A stretch of 64,000 bases of DNA from Oscheius onirici (taxonomy: Eukaryota > Nematoda > Chromadorea > Rhabditida > Rhabditidae), in NCBI GenBank assembly GCA_932521025.1, contig OW051468.1, forward strand, positions 9,672,064 through 9,736,063, read 5' to 3'. The notes beneath the pieces are model-generated. The model was not told the DNA's origin. It worked only from the letters and a program-made list of their open reading frames with translations, and made no database searches. This document shows, piece after piece, positions 43,489 through 55,492 of the stretch (the first letter of the stretch is position 1; the number at the start of each line of letters is the position of its first letter). The translations under genes and the position numbers were made by a program.

Positions 43489-43924
43489 TAGAGGAGCCTG
43501 TTATTTCATCTGTAAAAAGGTTTGTTGAGAAATTAAATATGAAGAATATTTGAGGGAGATAGGTCTCGAGAGAGATAAGGGACAGCTGTCGTGCCCTTTC
43601 GGCCGTTTACATCGGGCTCGATGCAGGCTGCAACTATCAAAAAGCCAAGTTTTTATGGTTTTTGCACAAATCATATGGAAACCGGAAGAAAGCAATAGTA
43701 TTTTACGAGAAAATAACGTAAAACCGTCTGGATCAAGCGAGAATTGTTTGTCAATCAAAATACCGCTCAAACTTTGACGCGGTAATTTTATTTTCTGTTT
43801 GATTTTTCTACCTCATTGTTCTCTTCTTTTTTGCCTTTATAAAAACATGAAATGAAGTATTTTTAGGCAAACGCTGCGAATTGACGGCGCAAAAAGTCAG
43901 TGTCTGACAATATCGACTACGCTA

Positions 43925-44821
43925 ATGGAGCCATCTATCGATCCTTCTTTCCATTTAGGTTTGTTCCATCGAATTGCTCCCAAATCCTCTCTTTAAGATG
44001 AAGTCGAAATGCACGATAGTAGCTCTACTGGAGAACCAACGAAAAAAATAGTAGAAAGTTAGTTTTGCTCACATTCGTGCCTTTACTCCAATTTTTAGAT
44101 GCTCCTAGTAGAAAGTACAGAAACAGAAGAATACCGGAGTCTAGAATATCAGATTTCCTCAAGTTTTCTAAAGTGGAAGAGCCAAGAAAACAACCAGTAT
44201 TCCAAGAAAAGAAATTGACTGTAAGTTTCCTTTTATAATCTCTTTTGAAAATAACAGATTTCTTCAGAGGATCAGCTAAATTCTGCAGCTGAGGAACTTT
44301 TGAGAAAAACAAAAGCAAAACAGGACCAAGTCTGGAAGAACAATCCTAATAAGGTGATTTCTCCCTTATTCTCTTATCTCTAAAGTTTAGGCACGGGCTC
44401 ATCGTCACATAGTCTGTGGCTTTCACGAAGTATTGAAGCATTTGCTTGCCGACAACGTAAAATCTGTTTTTATCGCTCAAAATATCGACAGCGAAATGAT
44501 AGCAGGTAAGCCCAGGTTATCATTTAAATCTCAAATTACAGGGCCTTCATCGCTACTCTTTCACAAATTGGAAGAAACTTGCATAGCAAAACGAGTCCCC
44601 TTTATCATCTGTTCAACCAAAAAGAATATCAGCAAAGCAGTCAACAAATTTCCCTACATTTCCTGTGTAGGTTTATTACGGAACGATGGTTACGAGGTTT
44701 GCAGTTGGATTTTATATTTCAATTTTTCTTTCAGCAACTTTTCGCGACGATAGTGAACTTATGGAAAAGAAGCGACCAGTTTAAAATGTTCCATATCGAC
44801 CAATCATCTGTTTTTGCATAA
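43925..44821 (+). CDS. SECISBP2-like L7Ae-domain RNA-binding protein
   Basis: Seven exons (43925-43958, 43998-44057, 44099-44220, 44258-44353, 44391-44505, 44542-44696, 44735-44821) keep phase and give 222 aa. The N-terminal 100 residues are charged and disordered, with SRISDFLKFSKVEEP and KTKAKQDQVWKNNPNK. The L7Ae/eL30-type domain follows: ARAHRHIVCGFHEVLKHLLA, DNVKSVFIAQNIDSEM, HKLEETCIAKRVPFIICSTK, KNISKAVNKFPYISCVGLL and R-N-D-G-Y-E. The order and spacing match the SECIS/kink-turn-binding domain of SBP2 and SECISBP2L, with the lysine-rich lead-in. If correct it would help selenocysteine insertion, where C. elegans uses a single selenoprotein gene. Another L7Ae-type function cannot be excluded. 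The next gene starts 118 bp after its stop. Confidence 0.7.
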
Positions 44822-44939
44822 ACTTTTGACCATCACCCTGTATTGCTCTTTCTATTTAGTCTCTGACTATTCAATATCTTTCTCAAGTAGTTCATTTTTG
44901 CTATATGTCGTATCGTGGCAATTAGTCATCGTAGTTTCT

Positions 44940-46203
<1,264 letters not shown>

Positions 46204-46345
46204 CCGCGAAATTCACATATATGACATCTATTTTCATCATTCCAGTAGTTTTGTCATCTATTTAAGATTTGTGAATAAAGTGTTTTCGGATTGTTCGAGA
46301 TTTATAGACGGCCATTATGTGTACAAAATAGCAAAAGATTCCAAA

Positions 46346-47921
46346 TTAGTTGCGGTTCCAGAGACCCAGGGTACTGGTCTTCTTCTTGTTTTTGTCGCCA
46401 CTGGAATCTCCGAGGTTTTCGATATTAAGTGAAGATTTAGAGTCTGAGCCATTTCTCAGGTCGGCGATCTGAATTCGTTTTTGAACAGAACATTGAGAAG
46501 AAATCGTACCTCGTTTTTAAGCTTCTCCAATTCAGCACGGCGGGAAATGATCAGCTCACGGAGCTCAATTTCACGGTTCGAGATCTAAAAAAGAATTTTT
46601 TCTAGCCGTACCCTCGACAGTTATACTTCGGTGCTTCTTTTCAGGATCTTGGTTTCGCGTTCCTTCATCTTCGTTTCAAAAGCAGCGTCTAGGTCTTGCT
46701 TCTTCTTCTGTAGTTCTAACTCCTTCCTTTTCGTGTCTTCTTCCATTTGAGTGAACGGATCTCTGGAACTTCTGTTTATACCTTAGCCAATTCGGCCCTT
46801 TCGCAACTTTGAAATTGCAACATGAATTCAGAAAGTAAAAAAAGCCACCCACCGGTCACCAGAATGTTTGGGCAGCTTCTCCATTTGGGCGTAGCGGAAA
46901 TTTTCGTAATGGACATTCCGAGTGACGTCGATCATGTCGATAAGATTGGTTCGCACGATGAGATTTCTCAGGGGGATGAAGTCATTGTGATCAAGGTTTT
47001 CCACCTCGACTACGCCCCATGGATACTCGCGGTAACGAAGTTTACGTCCATTCTGCTCTCGGATAGTGTTACTGCCGACGACCGCAAAGGGGAGACGGCT
47101 TCGTAGCTGGGAGATATTATCCTACAATATACAGCGAGGTAAGATAGAAAAACAAGGCTTACATTGTCGGTATCGTCTTCGGTCTCTGGGAATTTGTATA
47201 TCTTGATGTCGTGAGTCTTGATATCGCGATCTACTTGTTCCTTGAAGCGTTTCAACTCTTCCTTGGTCAAACAATCTGCCTTGGCTATCACTGGAACTAT
47301 GTTCACCTTCGAATGGAGTTGCTTCATGACTTCAATGTCGAGTGCTTTTAAGCTGAAGCAACGTTGATGAAATAAACAGGAACAAGACAAACCCATGTCC
47401 TGAAGGTTCAATGAAGTAAAGACACAGATGAACACATTTGTCGACAGTCTTCTCGCTTCGCTCGATTCGTGTCTCTTCGCAAAAGTATTCCAGATACTTG
47501 CCGTCGATGTAGTTGACTATGGGCTCCCAGCATTTGGAATTATTGACAGCATCGCCAAAGCCGGGAGTATCAACGAGCGTCAAATTGAGCGTTACACTAT
47601 TCTCCACGAGGCGCACATTCTTCTCCTCGACGCGAACGGTAGATCCTCGACTGCCAGCCTTATCGGAATCCTTTAAATCGTTGATTTCCGCCAGAAATAG
47701 TGTGTTGATGAAGGTCGACTTTCCAAGACCGCTGCGACCTGAAGTGACAGAACGTTGTGGATAGAATTAGATAGCCAACCGACGACCATGAGGGTGAAAT
47801 CGAAACCTTTCTTGATGGCTCGTCTGAAGACCTGATTTGGGAAGTTGGCGAATCCCCAGTATTGTTGAGGTTCTTTGGTAGCGCTGAGTCTCGAGTCATC
47901 GAGACGTGGAATACGACTCAT
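46346..47921 (-). CDS. Septin
   Basis: The start ATG at 47921 is three bases after a ttttgcag acceptor. The polybasic helix region is [18 protein letters not shown]. The GTPase domain has the P-loop [15 protein letters not shown], the G3 motif [14 protein letters not shown] and the G4 motif [12 protein letters not shown]. The septin unique element includes [18 protein letters not shown] and [17 protein letters not shown]. The C-terminal part is a coiled coil encoded by exons below 46800, then a Ser/Lys tail ending [10 protein letters not shown]. Septins form filaments in cytokinesis and cell cortex. C. elegans has two, unc-59 and unc-61; I cannot say from this sequence alone which one it is. 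It is convergent with the thioesterase gene. Confidence 0.9.
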
Positions 47922-48488
47922 TCTCTGCAAAACTGGGATAGTAAAGAAGAGCCTGTGTGATGAAGAGCAACGAAAATCAATGTGGTACGGCCAGATGTGG
48001 CAGCTGCGCAGACCTTTCTTCGCGCGTTCGCTCTACCAAACGAACAGATGGTCAAGATAAATGAGAAGAGAAGAGGATTTTCAGAAAACGAAATCAATAA
48101 ATTGAACAAAAAAGTTCTGAAGCCTATCGATTTCTCAGTTCTCTAGCATGAAACTGCTTCTAACTTCTGCAGCACATACTTCAAAAGTTATTTTATAGCA
48201 AAATGTGATGAAATTTGCTGTAAAAAAATATGAAGGAAAAACAGATTCAGCAAGAAACGAACAAGAAATTGAAACTTAACATTTTTTGAAATTGACTTCT
48301 TCGCGGCTTTGAAATTTATCTTCGCTGCAAGATCCACATCTCACAGTCCTTTAACTAGATTGATCAAATTCTGACGAACTCTTTTTCCATTTCCTTCGTA
48401 GTTTCCTTCATTTTTTTCCTTTCTTTGCAGTTTACAACTCTAAAAAACTTGATTTTAGGAACCATCCTTATTCAAAGGGTCACAAAAA
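47922..48488. other. Divergent intergenic region
   Basis: AT-rich gap between the septin and NSA2 starts. No repeat or RNA gene seen. Confidence 0.4.
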
Positions 48489-49511
48489 ATGCCGCAGAAC
48501 GATCACATCGACTTGCATCGAAAACGACATGGACGTAGGCTAGATTACGAAGAGCGCCTGTAAGTTTTTAGTCAATTTCTTTAATATACAACATCTACTA
48601 GGCGCAAGAAGCAGGCTCGTGCCGTCCATGAGCGTTCTAAGGTCTCCAAAAAGCTTCGTGGTCATAAGGCCAAGCTTTACCACAAAAAACGCTACTCGGA
48701 GAAAGTGGAAATGCGTAAACTTCTGAAGCAGCATGAAGAGAAGGAACAGAAGAGCACAGTTGATACACCCGACAAGGTGAGATTAATTTGTTTGTCGGAA
48801 ATACTGAAAATTTAGGGAGCAGTCCCCGCTTATTTGCTCGATCGTCAACAGCAGACTTCTGGTACAGTTCTATCTAACATGGTCAAGCAGAAGAGAAAGG
48901 AAAAAGCCGTATGTTCGCTGTTTTCTGTGTATAAACGTCTCTCAGGGCAAATATCAAGTTCCTATTCCTCAAGTCAAAGCTGTCAGTGATGCCGAAGCCT
49001 TCAAAGTCGTCAAGACTGGAAAAACGAGGAGAAAGGGCTGGAAGAGGATGGTCACCAAAGTAAGCTTACTATTTTTCTAGTAAATTTCTCGAGTTTCAGG
49101 TCACATTCGTTGGAGAGTCCTTCACTCGTAAGCCGGCCAAATTCGAACGTTTTATTCGTCCAATGGGTCTTCGTTTCACTAAGGTTAGTCAATTTTGGGA
49201 TTATATTCATCCGTAATCTTCTAGGCTCATGTCACACATCCCGAACTACAGACAACATTCCATCTGCCAATTGTCGGAGTCAAGAAGAATCCCTCCAGTC
49301 AGATGTACACCTCTCTCGGTTCGGCAATTTACTTGTCATTTGATTTTACAACGATATTCCAGGCGTTATCACGAAAGGAACGATTATTGAAGTCAACGTA
49401 TCGGAGCTCGGAATGGTCACACAAGGAGGAAAGGTCGTTTGGGGAAAGTACGCCCAAGTCACGAATAACCCCGAAAACGACGGCTGCATCAATGCTGTCC
49501 TGCTCATCTAA
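48489..49511 (+). CDS. NSA2: Ribosome biogenesis factor NSA2
   Basis: Exon 1 (48489-48559) encodes [20 protein letters not shown]. Later exons continue with [38 protein letters not shown], then [40 protein letters not shown] and [20 protein letters not shown]. The end is [15 protein letters not shown]. This is NSA2/TINP1, related to ribosomal protein eS8. It is needed for 27S pre-rRNA processing in 60S assembly in the nucleolus. It is very highly conserved and about 260 aa as in other species. Confidence 0.93.
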
Positions 49512-49613
49512 TCGTCTTCGTTATATACGCCTCTCCGATTGTTGTTCTGTTATTGTTATCTCAATGAATCCACGAAATTTTAAAAAGGTATTCTTTTATT
49601 TCAGAAGTAAGGA

Positions 49614-50686
<1,073 letters not shown>

Positions 50687-50861
50687 TAGAGGCTCTCTCA
50701 GCACTGTCGAGCTGAAGGCAACGCCTTCCAAAAGGCCTCAGGGGACCTGCGAAGAGCCAATCATGAAGCTTTCTACGGTTACTCTCACTCATAAACTTTT
50801 ATCTTTTTCTCATATGTGACAATATTTACAGAAAGGATCACTTGAAAGGCGGGAACAGTTC

Positions 50862-51580
50862 CTAGAAAGGTCCAATCGGACCGATCAGTAGGTCGATGTT
50901 GTTCTCTTCGCGAATGTCATTGTTCCAATCGAATCTGAAAGTCAATAACATGACTTATTTTCATAGCGATAAGAACCAGTTCTTTGTAATGTTTGTGCAG
51001 ATTTCTAAGCCCGGGCTGATTGTTGGTCAATCAATGAATGACTAATACTTTGTTAGGTTCAAGGGTTAGTAGCAAGTTTCAGTCTTAACCTTTATAAGAG
51101 TCAGGCCAGAAGAATGACTATTCTGCACTCTTGATCATGATCTGACTGAACTCTAACTTGCCCTGTTTTTGAGTAGTCTTCTCAAAGGACGAAAGATAAC
51201 TTCAGGTCCAAATTAACAAAAAAAATGTGTCGGCTATTGAAAAGCTAATATTCCTTCCTTATTCTTTTCCTATCGGGACGTCAAAAGCAGTTTTTCGTTT
51301 GTTTTGTCTATGACCAAAGTTTTCGAAGCCCATAAAGAACAACCGAATAATCTCTGCAAATCTCTCTAGATCTTGGTAGAATTCAACAGAGTCTATAATA
51401 ACTATTTTCCATGGGTATAACTGTTCTTAACTAAACCGCCTAGTCTTTCACGTGGTATGCCAAGAAGATGGTCTCTTGTCAAAAATAAACTTACTTGAAA
51501 TCATTCGGTTTGATTGGAGAGGAGAAGACTGTAACTGAGAGAGCAAGAAGTAGGAGAAGACCGAACAGGTAGCTGGTCAT
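50862..51580 (-). CDS. Tiny secreted protein (52 aa)
   Basis: Two exons (51580-51495 and 50934-50862) split by a 560-bp intron encode 52 aa. Residues 1-20 are a signal peptide (TSYLFGLLLLLALSVTVFSS). The mature part is about 32 residues: PIKPNDFKFDWNNDIREENN, then IDLLIGPIGPF. It is acidic, has no cysteines and ends in a hydrophobic Gly-Pro repeat. There is no dibasic site, so the whole mature chain may be the product. A TATA box lies 41-50 bp upstream. Function unknown. Compare the 51-aa gene at 10672-10866. Confidence 0.65.
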
Positions 51581-51620
51581 TCTAATCGAAGTGTTTTGAT
51601 CCTTCGCCCAATGTCCTTCA

Positions 51621-51630
51621 CTCTTTTATA
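51621..51630 (-). promoter_or_regulatory. TATA box of the 52-aa secreted protein
   Basis: The minus strand reads tataaaagag, 41-50 bases before the start codon. Confidence 0.65.
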
Positions 51631-51937
51631 GAACCAACTTGTTGACAAGAAGAATGTCTCAAGATTCCGTCCCCTACTATCGGCAAAACAACCCAGCAGC
51701 CACGATTACGGTAGCAGACGATGAGTGGCGTTGAGAGGAGGATGAGACGCAGTTGTCGTTTCGTTTCGTCTCTCCCATGGGTATCCGGGCTGCCGAAAAG
51801 CACAATTTGCATGACGATTTGTCTGCCAGGGGCGGCTGTCATCGAAATCATTTGGGGAATCAATTATTCGCCTCGGAATGGATTTTACTTTTCAACAGCG
51901 GGAAATTCATATGGGGTGGGGGGGGGGGGGGAATCAG

Positions 51938-53559
51938 TCAGTGCTTTCTTTCCTCTTTGAACGGATCCTCCGGATGACCTGCCAGGCTGAAAAATAATAT
52001 TTTTTTAGGGTTTTCTATAGTTTGCCCATTAACCAGTAATCAAGACTCACAACGGAATAGGCATGACCCTATGTCGATAAGGAGAACTCTCTAGCAGTTT
52101 TACGTCTTCAGGTTTCAGAGAAAAGTCGAAGAGCTCAAAGTTCTCTTTGACTCGTTCCTTCTTGACTGATTTTGGAATCACAGCAAAACCTCTGTCCATT
52201 ACGTACCGCAGCAGAATCTAAAGGTCTGTCTGTGTAATCCAATCAAAACATTATGGTCACCTGGGCAGGACTCTTTCCGTATTTTCGAGAGAGTTCAAGG
52301 ACGTTCTTGTCCTTCAGTGGACTCGGGTGATCTTCCCAAACAAGTGGACTGAAATGAGAATTTTTTCAAGATAAAAGTTCTTGAATCTTTACTTTAAGGT
52401 TTTAAATCACTCACTTTCCATCCGCCATCGTGTATTTGAATTCGAGACGTCCAGCTGATCCCAGACTCGCATATGATGTCAAAGAGATATTGTACTTCTC
52501 ACAGACGGCTTGCATCTCCAGCTGGGGACAGTAGATACTCATTTCCACCTGATGGTTGTGTATCGGAGCACTTGAAATTCGCATAACTCTCTCAATCTGC
52601 CCGATAGAGAAGTTCGAAACTCCGATAGCTCTTGTGAGCTTCTTGCTGTACAGCTCCTCGAAGACTCGCCACATTTCTTCAACAGAGACCGGGTATTCCG
52701 TTGGGGCAGACATGTCTGGCTGAATTTGTGAGATAACTGTCTGAGGAGCCGTAGTTTTCAGAACACAGTCTTTTAAAATTTGTTCGGTGACGTGTACTGT
52801 CAACTATACTTGGGCGTCGAGTCGAAAAGTCAAGTCACGAGCCGATTCGAGTCGAGTTCTGAACCGACCCGACCCGAGTCGAGTCGATTTGAGCCGGCTC
52901 GTGGGCCGAGTCGAGCCAATTTCAAACCGCGGCTCAAATCCTCTTCGATAAAGGAAGAGAATAAAATCAATGAAGAAACTTTTTTTTAATATTTCCGGTT
53001 TGTTGAGCCAACTAACCTTTAAAAATCGACTCGACTCGGCTCGAGTTGCCCAAGTATACTGTCAGCGATCACTTCATAAATAATGAAATTCAATGCGGGA
53101 GACGATCCAAATTACATCGGATCACAAACCTTGAAAGCGCAGGGGTTATGGATGAGGTATAGATCCACGTAGTCCAATTGAAGTTTTCTGAGAGATTCCT
53201 TGAGAGCCGGTTCAATGTCAGCTGGTTTTAGATGAGTCGAGAAACACTATAAGGTTCTTTTTAAAGAAACAACTGGACAATGCCTTGGTGGTGATGAATA
53301 GATCCTCTCGTTTGACCAATCCCTCTTCGATCATCTCTTTTATGACGTCCCCTACAGTTTTTTCATTCCCGTACAGTTCAGCTGTGTCTATTAGGCGGTA
53401 TCCTTGTTTAATTGCATTCCTGATAGCACTTTTCAACTCTCCTTCTGCAGCCTAGATGCCCTATTGAAAATAATCAAAAGCAATGCTGACCATCCAGGTT
53501 CCGAGACCAACTTGAGGCATTTTGACGCCATTTGAGAGAATAATTGACGGGGACGACAT
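51938..53559 (-). CDS. Aldo-keto reductase
   Basis: The start exon encodes [18 protein letters not shown]. The next has [20 protein letters not shown], with catalytic Asp and Tyr of the AKR tetrad, and [11 protein letters not shown] with the Lys. Later exons give [14 protein letters not shown] (the His), [17 protein letters not shown], then [16 protein letters not shown] and [10 protein letters not shown]. The cofactor-binding C-terminal part is [20 protein letters not shown] and ends [11 protein letters not shown]. It is an NADPH-dependent carbonyl reductase, cytosolic, and the substrate cannot be told. A run of about 15 G (51914-51931) lies just past the stop. A MITE sits in the intron before the exon starting near 52800. 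Confidence 0.9.
52805..53058. mobile_element. MITE with TATACTTGGGC termini and GAGTC-rich core
   Basis: It starts tatacttgggc and ends gcccaagtata. The left half is built of imperfect cgagt/gagtc repeats (cgagtcgagtcgatttgagc). The flanks actgtcaac and actgtcagc look like a 9-bp target duplication with one change, which would suit a hAT- or Mutator-type transposase. It ends a few bases from the acceptor of an aldo-keto reductase exon. Confidence 0.8.
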
Positions 53560-53734
53560 TGGCAGATGTACGAGTGATTACGGACCGGGGCAGAGAGGGC
53601 GTAATTGTGAGGAACTAGTTCGCTCGAAACATTTAGCGAGATTTTGAGTGAAAGCAAAGGAGCGAAGGTCACACAGTCTTCTGGTTGAAGGAACGACTCC
53701 CACTTACTAATGAGGACTTCTATATACGACACGA

Positions 53735-54085
53735 CTAGAATTTAAAAAAATGTATGTCGAGAAGCATCAGAAGAAGGAGGAAGGCGGAAACGTCGAAAAT
53801 CAGAAGAAACAATAGAACTAGAAAAATGTAAGCGGCGCCTAGAATAGAATAAAAATCTCGTCCTCCTTCCTTGCAAAAGAATTTCCTTGCAATACTGTCC
53901 ACCTTGTTTTGGATCTGGTGTTTGACGGCCTGAAGGTTTTTATTAGTTTTAAAGCAAGAACAGACACAAACCGCCGTGAATCCAACATTGAGCTCTTTAT
54001 CCGAATAACCTCTTTGGAGATTCCTCCTGACGTATTTGTCGTCTGTCCGTCCGTAGTGGTGTCCGCAGTTGTCGAGACTGGCGTA
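53735..54085 (-). CDS. Candidate two-helix membrane protein
   Basis: Exons on the minus strand encode [40 protein letters not shown] and [20 protein letters not shown]. Two hydrophobic runs follow ([32 protein letters not shown]), then a stop at 53735. The joins (FTA|AVKH, FYS|GAAY) keep phase. The 5' end is not found: the frame has no ATG, so at least one exon upstream is missing. The exon start region is duplicated at 27751-27832. Family not recognised. Confidence 0.45.
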   Translation of the reverse strand, partial: YASLDNCGHHYGRTDDKYVRRNLQRGYSDKELNVGFTAVCVCSCFKTNKNLQAVKHQIQNKVDSIARKFFCKEGGRDFYSILGAAYIFLVLLFLLIFDVSAFLLLLMLLDIHFFKF

Positions 54086-54430
54086 ACATGTCAAGTTTTG
54101 TCATGTTAATCTTTTATCGAATGAGATAGTTTTTTAGGAAAACGCATCTGGGGAATCTAAACCATCTAAAGGGCAATGGTGTTTGGTAATCAAAACTTGG
54201 ACAGCCGTAGTTACGTACGTGAGCGCCGAAGACGCAAGAGCGGCGAAAGCCGTCGTAGACGGCTGGTACAGAAATATAGTTGGGATGTGCCCTTTCCCCT
54301 CTATCTCTATTTTGAGTTTCTGTTCTTCTACAGAACATACTAATGAATATACTCTCTCACATTGAAAAAAAGTGGTTTTTAATATACTTTTTATTAAAGT
54401 TTGAAAGGTTTCTAAAAAGTTCATTCAATA

Positions 54431-54541
54431 ATGGATCTGCTGAGCGTGATGTTTCTTCTCATCCTCTGTCTCCCGCTTTTCATGCTTCTTGTCTGCTTCG
54501 CCAAGACGAAGAAGAAGAAGAAAAGACAGCCGACGACGTAA
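54431..54541 (+). CDS. Possible 36-aa single-pass membrane peptide
   Basis: The frame from ATG to TAA encodes a long hydrophobic stretch and a lysine tail (MDLLSVMFLLILCLPLFM, LLVCFAKTKKKKKRQPTT). In the next frame the same DNA encodes RQDEEEEEKTADDVTLYPA, IHQTNLATPSANPNW and a stop at 54603, which also looks protein-like. One of the two is probably real, perhaps joined to upstream exons. A third candidate exon (54681-54799, MKDSTSMTDASSEG.. RKRRRIESKSQDE) lies downstream, before an aataaa at 54858. Confidence 0.35.
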   Translation: MDLLSVMFLLILCLPLFMLLVCFAKTKKKKKRQPTT

Positions 54542-54859
54542 CGCTTTACCCAGCTATCCACCAGACTAACTTGGCAACACCATCTGCAAATCCGAACTGG
54601 TAGATGAATGTAGTAGCAAAGACAAGAAATATTAGTCTTTGCTGTTCCACTCTACTAATAATCTCCTCCAATTCCAAATACTTCGGACAAGGACGAAATG
54701 AAGGACTCAACATCGATGACAGACGCCTCCTCCGAGGGAATTGATGCTTCTGGGGCCAGGAAAAGACGACGGATCGAATCCAAAAGCCAAGATGAGTGAA
54801 CCGACGAAGAGTCAACGCAAGAAGAACTAGCAGCTCAAGGGTCTGAGTATATGTGCAAT

Positions 54860-55492
54860 AAAAATCTAAAAACTGTTAAGACTTCAATTTTTTCTGCATT
54901 CATGTATCAGAAGACAGAACAGTTATACTGCGTCACTTTCTCTTCGAACTGAATAAAGATCTAACTCTGACTATCAGGTCTGACTCTTCCCCTTTTAATT
55001 TCAACCACCAGCCGATTTCGTCGTCTAACGATGTTGTACCCCATTTCGTCCCCTACAACAGTAATACAACTTTCCAAGTTTTTCGAAGTTCAAAACTTAA
55101 TTGTGGCCTAAATTCTCGACAGGACATAACTTGTTGCCTGCGGCTTCAAAGTGCCAAGAGAGGACTTCAGAGTGCCAAGAGAGGGACTTGAAAACAGTGA
55201 AAAGTGGATTATTTCGAAAAACGGACGTCACAGCCGGATTCGTCGCAAAATTTCGATAAAATAGTTGCCCTCAAATCCGCATTTTGACAGTGCAGAGGGG
55301 TTGAAAAGTTCGAAATACACTTCGGGCGACCTTAGCGTTTTAATAAGAGAGGATTGTGACTAGTCAGAACTTGTAACCGGCTTAATTTCCAGAAAATACA
55401 GTTTCTGGAAATATTTAATATAAAACCATAGGATATGTTATGTACAGAACCTGTATTATCACTGGGGTTTGAGCAAATATTCCTCTGCTGAT
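54860..55492. other. Intergenic stretch 3' of the myosin gene
   Basis: No supported gene. It contains the probable 3' UTR of the myosin gene on the minus strand and two direct copies of gtgccaagagaggactt.a at about 55150-55185. Confidence 0.4.

Noticed and set aside
51914-51931. G-run as a possible quadruplex regulator
   Set aside because: A single interrupted homopolymer next to a stop codon is more likely slippage or a sequencing-prone tract, and four separate G-blocks are not present.
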